Positions 54,120 to 63,934 of a stretch of 64,000 nt of DNA are shown in pieces. The DNA comes from Pyrrhoderma lamaoense. Its lineage: Eukaryota; Basidiomycota; Agaricomycetes; Hymenochaetales; Hymenochaetaceae. The stretch lies in contig NBAZ01000008.1 of the NCBI GenBank assembly GCA_002794735.1, positions 124,001-188,000 on the forward strand, written 5' to 3'. The position numbers were made by a program, and so were the translations under genes. A model generated the notes under the pieces. It saw only the letters and a program-made list of their open reading frames with translations. It searched no databases and had not been told where the DNA came from. Within the stretch, counting starts at the first letter, position 1. Every line of letters begins with the position of its first letter.

Positions 54120-55572
54120 GTTATGGGATTGAAGGTTTGAAGATTCGCGGATCATCGGCTAGGTCGGAGATCAAACACAAACCAAATATAGGAAGCTGCA
54201 AATTCTGCCTATTACGAACTATAGGGAACTCAGCCATGTCACACAGGGAAGTTCTCTCTCAAGATGAAGAAAGGTCTGCGGTGTTTGAACAACTACATGC
54301 GCAGCCAGCAGAGCCATTGCTGGATCAAGTCTGTGGTTGGATAGAATCACGACAAAGGTCAGACATTAGGACCTTAACAAATCCTACAGGAGACGTAGGT
54401 GTTCGTATAGCAGTACATGAAGCAGAACAAACTAGCGAATCTCAAGTACACAGTCAGGTGGAACGAGTCCCCTGGTACCAGACCAGGGTAGGGTGTATCA
54501 ATTGCAGAAAGACTTATGCGTTACAATCAGATCTTTACAAGATCACTTGGACAACTCTATTCGAGATGGGAATGGACGCTACCGAGTTTACAGTACAGGT
54601 ACAGAAGTACTGGACAGACGATTCTATTCGAGAGCTACCTCATTGGGAGCAAGACGTATGGACCTTCCATTATATTACTCTCTTAGAGATAAAGAGGAAG
54701 GAAAAGGTCTGGGGACAAGTCAGGATTGTTGTCTTAACAAACATGGAGCATACTGGACACCAGCACGATAAACAGTGCAGCAGTAGTGTGGTTCACTATC
54801 AGGTGGTACCACGGGACCCCCCGGAATGGGGAATACTCTTACTCCGTCAGCTACCAAGGAAAGTTTACGATCACCTCAAGTTAATCGATGTGCCTGGATA
54901 CATACGATGGGGATACCATCTCCAGTTCAATGCAGAACAACGTGTGGCCTGTTGGGTCGGTACGGACCATACAGGGTCTTTGTGGAGTGAACGCACAACA
55001 CGTTTTAGCCACAAGTGGGGCTATCAGAGATTCAGTGCAGTGGACCCTAACTCAGGGACAGGAGATTAGGAATCTCTCTAGATCGGATCTAAGGGTCTCA
55101 GGGTCTCAGGGAGTAATGCGATTGTATGGACTGCGGAGCAGGGACGATAAGGGTTCAGACAAGTGTTGGACACACAGGGTCTTCAGAGACTTGTGGAGCA
55201 AGTGCTCTTAAGGTTATGGTTAGGATAAAGGAATACCCATGGCATAATGGGTGTTGATGAAGGCTATAAAAGCAGGACTTTTAGACATCATAGAGTAGAT
55301 TGTTTAGACTTACTTATAGCCATCATCTGGTAATAAGTTTACTTAGAGCCGTAAAACGGTAACAAGTTACAAACTACACTTGAAGTACAATACCTGCGCT
55401 CAGTCAAGATTGTTGTTAGCTGGCAAAGGTGTTGCTTTAAGGGTATTTGTATTGTGGTAGAACATCTAGCTTTCTCTAACATCGTTACTTGTTTTCTATC
55501 GCTGTACAGTGAGGAGACTACTTTTATACTCTCCAAGAAGGACCACGTTATCGTACTACGAGTTATTGCATC
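54120..55572 (+). mobile_element. Unrecognised repetitive element, best-preserved copy (B)
   Basis: Part or all of it recurs as copy A (direct, 53349-53830) and copy C (inverted, 55883-57610). It carries the 310-codon frame 54137-55069 described separately. On the opposite strand a 65-codon frame (55339-55536) recurs almost unchanged in copy C (55924-56187). No reverse transcriptase, transposase or DDE signature is readable. Composition is GC-richer than the bleached copy next to it. Confidence 0.6.
54137..55069 (+). CDS. Hypothetical protein of repetitive element
   Basis: 310 codons, no family recognised. It contains a Cys pair (GCINCRK, about codon 120), an acidic/Glu-rich first third, and Trp/Tyr-rich segments (KYWTDDSIRELPHWEQDVW; HWEQ, WTFHY). 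The reversed copy C keeps the same frame across about 50 codons (HWEQGVWTFHY) with mostly conservative changes before a stop, which suggests this frame was once coding. The first in-frame ATG is used; MSHREVLSQDEERS at 54236 is another start. It could equally be the remnant of a larger ORF. No promoter is evident. Confidence 0.4.
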   Translation: MKIRGSSARSEIKHKPNIGSCKFCLLRTIGNSAMSHREVLSQDEERSAVFEQLHAQPAEPLLDQVCGWIESRQRSDIRTLTNPTGDVGVRIAVHEAEQTSESQVHSQVERVPWYQTRVGCINCRKTYALQSDLYKITWTTLFEMGMDATEFTVQVQKYWTDDSIRELPHWEQDVWTFHYITLLEIKRKEKVWGQVRIVVLTNMEHTGHQHDKQCSSSVVHYQVVPRDPPEWGILLLRQLPRKVYDHLKLIDVPGYIRWGYHLQFNAEQRVACWVGTDHTGSLWSERTTRFSHKWGYQRFSAVDPNSGTGD

Positions 55573-55880
55573 GACATCATTTAGGTTGAATCAATACCTT
55601 GGTCGACACCTTGCGTGATTACCTCTTTGTCACAATCTACTTGTAGTGTTCTCAGCACTTGGCACGACGACTTTGAGACCCCCTACCTTGAAGAAGCACC
55701 AACTGCTCATTAGCTTTAACCAGACTAGGTGTCTATTTAGTCTGATCAACTACTCAGCACACTGCTAGCCCACCCCTTTTGGCAAAAGGATTAGAGTTGC
55801 TTTATCTGGGTTATCGAACCTCTATTACTAAGGTTGCAGATCACGCTGATCCCTTAGTTTTAAGGAAACCGTAACATAAA
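55573..55880 (+). repeat. About 300-bp repeat arm (partner of 53830-54119)
   Basis: It lies between copy B and inverted copy C, and is the reverse complement of 53830-54119. It ends GGAAACCGTAAC at 55876, mirrored by GTTACAGTTTC at the left arm. This copy is less AT-shifted than the left arm. Confidence 0.72.
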
Positions 55881-55882
55881 CA

Positions 55883-57610
55883 ATGCCAATGCAATAATTC
55901 GTAGTACAATAACATGGTCCTTCTTGGAGAGTATAGAAGTAGTCTCCTCACTGTACAGCAATAGAAAACAAGTAACGATGTTAGAGAAAGCTAGATGTTC
56001 TACCACAATACAGATACCCTTAAAGCAACATCTTTGCCAGCTAACAACAATCTTGACTGAGTGCAGGTATTGTACTTCAAGTGTAAATGATGATTTATTA
56101 CCAGTTGATGGTTTTTACCACCAGTTGTTGGCTATAAGTGAGTCTGAACAATCTACACTACTATGTTCAAAAGTTCTTCTTTTATAGCCTTCATTAACAC
56201 TCATTATGTTATAAAACTAAGTTTATTTTCATTTTTTTGCTTACTAAGTAGCTTACATAAGCATCTTACATAAGTGAATTATCTAATCATCTTACATAAG
56301 TGGCTTACTAAGCACTTACTCATTATATGACTCAGCTGACTTATTAAGCATCTCATCTTATCTTATCTCTCTCTTATCACCACTGTTTACTTATCTGTTC
56401 TAGAACATTCTAGAACATTCCACCATATTCTACCACCTTCCATCATTCTTCATGGTCATTTTTCCCCATTTGGTTTAATCTCTTTGTAATTAGTCTAATT
56501 TAGTGTTTCAGCTAGCACAGCCTAGCTTAGCCTCATAGTTTAGCTTATTTCTTATGTTTCATCTAACACAGCCTAGCACAGCTTAGTTAGCCTAATAGTT
56601 TAGCCATAGACCCTGCCGGGTTTTTTCATTATTCCCACACTACCTTTCATATGTATAAATACCCCCCTCCTGTCAGTAGCTAGTCCCCCAGTCTTGATCT
56701 TGTTTTCTTTTCTAGACTAGTACCTTCTAATACATTCTCTTGTCCCCCCCTCACTGTTCTTCCCCTCTGCTTGCCCCTTCTCTCCTCTGTCTCTGTCTAT
56801 ATCAGTGTATGCTGGTTATGCCTTGTCTTCAGACCCTGCTGACTAATACTGGTACTAGAACTAGTCATTGCTGACATATTATGCTATGGGTATTCCTTTA
56901 TCCTAACCTTAACCCTAAGAACACTTGCTCTACAAGTCCCTAAAGACTCTATGTATTCAACACATGTCTGAACCCTTAACATCCTTGCTCCACTGCCTAT
57001 ACAATTGCATTACTTCCTGAGACCCTAAGACCTTTAGATCTGATCTAGAGAGATTCTCAATCTCCTGACCCTGGGTTAGAGTTCACTGCCCTGAACCCTA
57101 GATAGCTCCAATTGTGGCTGAACTATGTTGTGTGTTTACTCTACAAAGACCCTGTATGGTCTGTGCTGACCCAGCAGGCCACATGCTGTTCTGCATTGAA
57201 GTATTGATAATATCCCCATTATATGTATTCAAGTACATCAATTAACTTGAGATAATCATAGACTTTCCTTGATAACTGACAGAGTAAGAGTATTCCCCAT
57301 TTTGGGGGGTTCCATGGTATCACACAATAGTTAACCACACTACTGCTGCACTGTTCTTCATGCTGGTGTCTAGTATGCTTTATATTTGTTAAAACCACAA
57401 TTCTGACTTGACTCTAGACCTTTTCCTTCTTTTTTATCTCCAAGAAAGTGACATAGTGAAAGGTCCATACACCTTGCTCCCAATGAAGGAATTCTTGAAT
57501 AGAATTGTCTGTCCAATACTTTTGTACTTGTACTGTAAACTCAGTAGCATCCACTCTTATATATTTTTTCATCCAAATCTCATGCTGTTGCAAAAATTTT
57601 GTGGAGTATA
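55883..57610 (-). repeat. Inverted copy C of the 54.1-kb element, split by a solo LTR
   Basis: Bases 55883-56206 are the reverse complement of about 55245-55570, and 56882-57610 that of about 54530-55245. The differences from copy B are mostly transitions, but many fewer than in copy A. Between the two halves sits the 670-bp LTR at 56207-56876. The copy thus forms a large inverted repeat with copy B around a 300-bp spacer. Bases 57611-57785 are AT-rich and I could not assign them. Confidence 0.75.
56207..56876 (+). mobile_element. Solo LTR (about 670 bp) inserted in copy C
   Basis: Starts TGTTATAAAAC and ends TTGCTGACA. The undisturbed site is known from copy B, so the flanks can be read: CATTA (56202-56206) before and TATTA (56877-56881) after, a five-base duplication with one C-to-T change. 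It carries a TATAAATA box near 56665 followed by a pyrimidine-rich region, as expected of an LTR promoter. It shows no similarity to the gypsy LTR at 57786, and no matching internal region is present. Confidence 0.7.
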
Positions 57611-57785
57611 GTATTCATATGGCCATATTATTACATATATCTTCCATTTCTTGTATTATTCTATAACAAGTATAGTATATGTGTTTGGGTCTATCTCAAT
57701 TAGTTAATGAACCTTGTATGACTTCATCATTAGACATGATGTAAGCATTTTGTAATTGTTATTGATAAGTCTAAAGTTTAGAAAT

Positions 57786-58100
57786 TGTCAGCGACCAGCA
57801 GAGCCTCTACTTGATAAGTACTAAGTGTGAGCAACACAAAGTGGGGAACAAGTGTATTGAGGTATCGGGATAAGACAAGAACAAAGCTAAGTTGTACATG
57901 AGCTACTAAGCGGTCTTATATATCTAATGACCCTGGGAAAAGTATGAGGTAATAACTACGTAGCACCCGGTCACCTGATTCCCAGTGACTAAGCCGATCA
58001 CATGACAACCAGCAACCCTCTTAGAGACTGTTTACGTGATAGAAGAGAAATAAATGAGAAAATGAAAGAAATAATTACAAGTTCGTTTTTGTTCATGACA
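57786..58100 (-). repeat. 3' LTR of the chromovirus
   Basis: 315 bp, TGTCA..TGACA. It differs from the other LTR at five sites, four of them transitions. It also contains the 12-mer (57878-57889) complementary to the primer-binding site. Confidence 0.93.
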
Positions 58101-58113
58101 TCACCCCCTCCTT
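58101..58113 (-). promoter_or_regulatory. Polypurine tract
   Basis: On the sense strand reads AAGGAGGGGGTGA directly against the 3' LTR. This is the expected plus-strand priming site for an LTR retrotransposon. Confidence 0.8.
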
Positions 58114-58133
58114 ATGCAAAACGTCCTCGTTTT

Positions 58134-61100
58134 CTATTCCGCGAGTGGGTCAGTGAACCGATAAACAGGTTGGAACGGTAGCTGTTGAAAGTCTACACTG
58201 TGTAGCTTACGAGGAGCTAATAGATTTTGTCGATAAAACTCGGCTACGACCTCAGGTGCATTCTTCAAATAGCTCGCTGGTAGCCATTGGTCGTGCTCGT
58301 GTGAATACCCTTTCCATTTAACCTTAAACTGCAACGCTCCTCGTCCAACTAATCTAGCTCCCAACACTTCCTCCACTTCCCATTCTTCATTTCCATCTAC
58401 AATCTCTGGTGGCGCGGTGGTGGTCGTTGCTGTGATTCGAACTGAGGGGAGTGATATGGAGATAGCAGGACTTCATTGAATACCGGATGGATCCTCCATG
58501 TGTCTGGTAGCTTCAACTTGTATGCAGCTTTGCCAACCTTATCTACAATTGTGAACGGACCCAGTCTTTTATTGTCTAGCTTTTTTATAGGTCGTTTGGT
58601 AGTTATGTTGGTAGCTTCTAACCAGACTTTGTCGCCTTTCTTGTATGCAATAGATTCCCCTTTAGTTCTGTCGTAGAACCGCTTCATCGTCTCTGCTGCC
58701 ATCTTAAGGCTGGCCCCTACTTCCTCTTGGACTTTGCTCATGCGTTCTTTGAACTGCTGGGCAGATTCATTGCGAGCTATTACACGAGGGTTGGAGCCTT
58801 TGTAAGGGTGACGACCATGGTTGACAAAGAATGGTGAGTGTCCTGTGGATGCTTGCACTTTGTCATTGTATGCAAACTCTGCAATAGCTAACCAGTCTGC
58901 CCAGTCATTCTGTCTGAAGTTGACATAGATCCAAAGGTACTGCTTAATCTCTTGGTTGATCCGCTCGGTCTGGCCATCAGTCTGGGAGTGATATGCAGTG
59001 GATGGGTTCGCTTCTATCCCCAGTAGTCAGTACAGATCTTTCATAAAGCTAGACTCGAACTGTGGTCCCCGATCACTGATAACCTTTTGAGGGATGCCGT
59101 GGAGCCTGAATACCTGGTCACGATAGATCTTTGCCATGCCTTCTGAAGTCAGCTCTGTGTTGGTGGGGATTGCATGTATCTGCTTGCTAAAGCGATCCAC
59201 AATTACGCATATGGCATTGAACCCTTGTGATTCTGGTAGTTCACCAATTAGATCTACAGAGATGACCTCCCATGGTTCTGATGGTATCTCATTGGGGTTT
59301 AGCGGGGCATGTTTCCTTTCCCGGTGAGCCTTGGTTCTTTGGCAAGCTTCACAGCCTGAGACATATGTACGCACTTGAGCAGAGATTCCAGGCCACCAGT
59401 AACTCCGTGTGATCAGTTCGTGAGTTTTGTGTCGCCCTGGGTGGCCTGCGAGAGGGTCATCATGGTGTACTCTAATGATGTCTTCTCGTAACTTTGCGTC
59501 TTGTGGTACGTATAGCCTGTGCTCCCAGAATACTAAGCCCTCATCTTCGCGTCTCCATTCCTTGTTTCCCATGTCTAATGCCTTTTTAACTGACTTGTCC
59601 ATTGGTTTACGACTGTCTTTGATTCTTTGGACCAAATTTGTGTCAAGAGATTCGATGGTTACATCATGGATAAACCACTCAGGCTTCAACAAAGTGACAT
59701 TTTTGTTGTCATTCTCCCCCTCTCATGATTCGCTCGTCTCGAGAGGAGGTCAGCCTTTTTCATCTCTTTTCCAGCCTTTGGTACAATTCGCAAGTCGTAA
59801 TCAGCCAGTTCAGTAACCCATCGTGCTTGTCTGCGGTTCAGATCTTGTGGAGCTTTGAAGTAGGATAAGTTTTTGTGGTCTGTCCATACTTCAACAGGGT
59901 GCTTGGCTCCTAAAAGATACTGTCTCCATTCCTGCAAGGCAAGCATGATTGCTAGCATCTCCTTGTCATAGATTGCATAGTTGCGTTCTGCTTGTGACAT
60001 GGACTGGAGAAGTATGCAATAGGGCGCCATTTGCCTTCTTGTTTCTGAGACAAGATCGCTCCAACTGCAAAGTCTGATGCATCGCTCTCGACTCTGAATG
60101 GGTCTTCATCTGTGGGCACTGCCAACACTGGAAACTCTTTACTGCCTCCTTCAAACCCTCAAAAGCCTTCCGCTCCTCCTCTTCCCACTGCCACTCCACA
60201 TTTCCAGTCAACCGGTTAAGAGGTCTCGCTATTTTGCTAAAGTCTTTTATGAATCAACGATAGAAGTTGCAGAAACCCAGGAACGATTGGACGTTTGTGA
60301 GGTTCTTGGGTTCTGGCCAGGTTTGGATGGCTTCAACTTTCTTTGCGTCCATGCGGATCTCTCCATTGCCTACGATAAAGCCTAAGTATTCAATGGTGCT
60401 TTGAGCAAAAGTGCACTTCTCAAATCGTAGGTACAGTCGATTCCACTTTAGGATTTCTAGCACCTGTCGCACAATACGGTCATGTTCTTTCAAGTCCATG
60501 GTGTAGATGAGAATGTCGTCCAGATAAACAATGACATGCCCCTCGTCTACCAGGTCTTTTAGGATAGAGTTCATGAAGCTTTGGAAAGTGGCTGGTGAGT
60601 TGGTTAGTCCAAAGAACATCACCGTGGGTTTGAACAGCCCTCGGTTAGTTTTGAATGCTGCCTTCCACTCGTCTCCTTCTTTTATGCGTATATTGTTGTA
60701 GCCCCACGGACATCAAGCTTGGTAAAGTATTTGGCTTGCTTCGTCTTATCAATAAGTTCTTGAATCAGGGGTAGCGGGTACTTGTTTTTGACTGTCCCCT
60801 GATTAAGCTTACGATAGTCTTGTACTGGATGAAGTTTGCCATCCTTCTTTTTGACAAAGAAGAAGGGTGATGCCATGGGTGATTTAGAAGGGCGAATGCG
60901 ACCGTTTCGTAGATTTTCTGCCAGAAATTCATCAAGAACCCGTTGCTCCTCTCGATTAAGTGGGTAGACTTTGCAATCAGCTGGGGAAAAACCTGGGGTG
61001 AGCTCGATAGCATGGTCCCAAGGACGTCGCTCTGGGAGGTGATCAAATTCTTCTTCACTGAAGACCTCAGGGAAGTCCCTAACATAGTCAGGGGTCACCT

Positions 61101-61821
61101 CCTGTGGTCTCCGCTGCACTATTCGACAATTCTTTTCAACATATCGGTCCCAGTCGAAGAAGAAGATTCGATCCCCTGGTTTTAGATCATCCTCTGGATT
61201 CAGCCCGATCTCCACATCTTGTTCTCTTTCACGGTTGGCTTGGTTATATCCACACTGGGCTGAGCATCGGTTAAAGCACAGTGTTGCATCAGTCCAGTCA
61301 ATTGAGGGGTTGTGGATTTTTAACCAATCATGCCCGAGAAACAAGTCCGTGTCCCCTAGGTCCGTGACAGCGAGGTCAATGCGCTCAGAATGATCATCAA
61401 TAGTTAGTTGCAAGGTAGCGAACTCCCTGATTGAGCCATTCTTGTTAAGAGTGCTATCAGCATTATAGACTGGTATCGCAAGTGGTGTTTTGCGTGTAGG
61501 TATTTGGTAGTCTATGACAAAACGCTGATTGATGCATGATCCTGTGCACCCACTGTCAACAAGAGCTCTAGTGCCTATTCGTGAGCTGTTGTCCAGCCTT
61601 GTGACCGTAACTGGGACCGTTAACTGCCTCCCCCTGCCCCCTTTCACAAACCGAATTAGCTCCCTCATCATCCCTACCGCCACCTCTGCATCCTCCTTAC
61701 CCATCCTCCGTATTTCCTCCAACAATTCATCCGTCACTTCTTCTCTGCGCCCCTCTGGAATAAGGGAGAGTAACACTGGACGTACTTGACTGTCAGAGTC
61801 TTCTCGTATCCTTTGCGCCAT
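58134..61821 (-). pseudogene. pol: pol polyprotein, broken (protease-RT-RNase H-integrase-chromodomain)
   Basis: Protease: LVDSGCTG near 61550. RT: begins near 60900 ([27 protein letters not shown]) and has YLDD at 60515-60526. RNase H: VESDASDFAVGA near 60080 and IYDKEMLA near 59960. Integrase: HHxxxLAGHPG..CEACQ near 59350-59470, then VDLIGELPES and SDRGPQF. GPF module LGPFTIVDKVGKAAYKL near 58540. Chromodomain VEEVLGARLVGRG..KVKWKGYS at 58250-58380. Breaks: one-base shifts near 60700, 60130, 60003 and 58430; in-frame stops at 60254-60256 and 59027-59029, both CGA-to-TGA type. An upstream frame (61858-62103) probably belongs to the gag-pol junction. Confidence 0.9.
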
Positions 61822-62099
61822 CCAAGGATTTGAAAACGGCTCTAACAGGTCCTGTCGTCATGTTTTTGGTTTCACGGGTTTTAATGACTCGGCCAAAGAG
61901 TTAGAATAAATAGTTTTATTAGAAGAAAGGGAAGCAGAAGAAGTAGAGTCATTTTTAAAAGTTACAGGGTTAGAAGTACAACATTTTTTTACGGAAGTTT
62001 TGACATTTTCTGGTTTTGTATTAGTGTTTTTGTCCATTTTTTCTGAAATTGGCCATGGGAAAAAAGAGAAAACCGAGTCATTGCCCTCACATGCCGTGT

Positions 62100-63346
62100 T
62101 CATGCTTGGGCCGCCGCAAAACCCTCCTCGAATTCTGTCTCATCCTCGCCCTCACCTTCTTCCTCGAAGTCACTCTCTTTCAACTCTTCCACTCCATCCG
62201 CCCACGCTTTCCTCTCACTTCCACTCATAGCACGCAAGATTGCTCGGATCTGCGTCTTTTGGTTGGGACATTCGCGTGCAAAATGTCCAACCTTTCCACA
62301 CAAGTAGCAGCCACCTCGTCGTCGAGCCTGACCTACTGACACATCCATTGGCTGCCCAAGTCCTGCAAACGTGGTCCCCGAGTGGTCTCGCTTAGCAGGG
62401 GCCTCATTAGCTGGGCGAGTGACAGGTGGGTTGTTTTGTGGACGTGGTTTAAACGTGCTCAGAAGAGAGTTGCCTTGTCCTCGTATCGCCCTCAGTTCCA
62501 ACTTGGTTCTCTCGTGGAGCATAGCCTATTCTTTCCATTCTTTATAAGTTACAGGGGTGGGGCGAGAGCTGAGAACAAAGGTAAGGGTGTCTTCGGGTAG
62601 AGCTTTCTTTAGCAGGAGATTAAGTAGGGTTCGTGCATGATGGTGTTGTAGCCTGCTTTTTGTAAGTAGATCTCGAACTGCTGGAAGAACTCGTCGTAAG
62701 ACTGTTTGACCACTCGAAGTCTCTCCAAGTCACGTTGTGCGTTAGCTCGTTTGTTGGGGTCTGAGAAGGCTGCCTCTAGCTTTCCGATGAACTCACGACT
62801 GGTGTCTTTGAAGTCTCCAGCATCATCATAAGCAGATTCCAAGTAGTTTTCTGCCCATACACCTGCATGACCTCCTTTCATAAAAGACAGCACGAACAGG
62901 GCTTGGGATTCGTCATCTGGAAAGTCCGCTTTGGCTGCTCGTAGGTACGTGGTGACAGAGCGAATGAAAGCGTCGTAGTCCTTGCCATCGAAGGGTTCTG
63001 GTTTGGCTACGTGGATCTTAGCACGAGGGGCTGGGCGGTGCTGCCGTTCCACTAGTGCCATAAGTCCTCTCACCACATTGTTGGTCCCTTCGATTTCTTC
63101 TCTAAGAGCTCGAAGCTGTAGCTGTAGCTGCTCCACAGTAGGGGGTGCGGGAGGTGGGTCGAGCTGCTCTTGTTGCTGCTGCTGCTGTTGTTGTTGTTGT
63201 GGTTCTACGTTGTCCTGTTCCATTGTTGCCAAGCCGGGTAGCTCCTCTGTTGTCGATGTCAAAGAAGATCTGGAAAGATAGTCCTTCGTACCAGAGTCGT
63301 ATGGGTGGGTAAGCGTTGATAGAGGTGAGTACGAAGGTGTGGACAA
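62100..63346 (-). pseudogene. gag: gag, broken (capsid-like region and CCHC zinc knuckle)
   Basis: The first part (63346-62609) has a Gln-rich stretch encoded by a CAG/CAA run near 63175-63200 and a capsid-like segment (KPEPFDGKDYDAFIRSVTTYL, ALFVLSFMKGG, FIGKLEAAFSDPN). It shifts frame near 62620, continues as KKALPEDTLTFVLSSRPTPVTY, meets an in-frame TAG near 62523 where Trp is expected, and resumes at 62522-62100 with CYLCGKVGHFARECPN (zinc knuckle, about 62290) and an acidic tail. ATG 63223 (MEQDNVEPQ) is another possible start. Confidence 0.85.
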
Positions 63347-63605
63347 GAGTGTGATGAAAGAAGATACGTAATCGTAAAGCCAGCTTAGAAGTTAAGTACC
63401 CTTAAACAATGGCTAGCTTTATGCACACCACTGATAGCAGAGTATTAGATAAGCGGATGATGATGTAATGTAGATGATGACGTAATAGGGGTTTAGGGTG
63501 TGGGAAAGTTTACGTGGAGAGATGATGAAAGCACTGGTCCCCCCCCCTATAGTGAGAAAATGAAAGGGATTGTGTTGTGATAGATGATGAGCACAAGACA
63601 ATGAG

Positions 63606-63617
63606 TAGCTTTGTTCT
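63606..63617 (-). promoter_or_regulatory. Primer-binding site, self-complementary to the LTR
   Basis: Two bases inside the 5' LTR. On the sense strand it reads AGAACAAAGCTA, the exact reverse complement of the LTR 12-mer at 63712-63723 on the sense strand. It does not begin with TGG, as an ordinary initiator-tRNA binding site would. Confidence 0.7.
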
Positions 63618-63619
63618 GA

Positions 63620-63934
63620 TGTCAGCGACCAGCAGAGCCTCTACTTGATAAGTACTAAGTGTGAGCAACACAAAGTGGGGAACAAGTGTATTGAGGTACC
63701 GGGATAAGACAAGAACAAAGCTAAGTTGTACATGAGCTACTAAGCGGTCTTATATATCTAATGACCCTGGGAAAAGTATGCGGTAATAACTACGTAGCAC
63801 CCGGTCACTTGATTCCCAGTGACTAAGCCGATCACATGACAACCGGCAACCCTCTTAGAGACTGTTTACGTGATAGAAGAGAAATAAATGAGAAAATGAA
63901 AGAAATAATTACAAGTTCGTTTTCGTTCATGACA
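63620..63934 (-). repeat. 5' LTR of the chromovirus
   Basis: 315 bp, TGTCA..TGACA. On the sense strand TATATAAG lies at 63756-63749, and 25 bp further on starts the 12-mer TAGCTTTGTTCT (63723-63712), where transcription would be expected to start. Confidence 0.93.
63749..63756 (-). promoter_or_regulatory. TATA box of the chromovirus LTR promoter
   Basis: TATATAAG on the sense strand, about 26-33 bases upstream of the putative start of the transcript. Confidence 0.65.

Larger units (their letters stand above)
57786..63934 (-). mobile_element. Full-length Ty3/gypsy LTR retrotransposon (chromovirus)
   Basis: 6149 bp, sense on the minus strand, flanked by GAAAT on both sides (57781-57785 and 63935-63939). 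Two 315-bp LTRs begin TGTCA and end TGACA and differ at five positions (about 98.4 percent identity), so insertion is recent. Order in sense: 5' LTR, primer-binding site, gag with CCHC knuckle, protease, RT with YLDD, RNase H, integrase with HHCC and DDE, GPF module, chromodomain, polypurine tract, 3' LTR. Nonsense changes (59027, 60254, about 62523) and several one-base shifts mean this copy as read cannot make intact proteins. Confidence 0.95.

Noticed and set aside
56207..57786. 56207 and 57786 as the two LTRs of one larger element
   Set aside because: The LTR sequences are unrelated, and each has its own target duplication.
62982..63281. Plus-strand Ser/Cys-rich ORF at 63 kb
   Set aside because: It is the antisense of the gag Gln-rich stretch (CAG/CAA repeat), not a gene.
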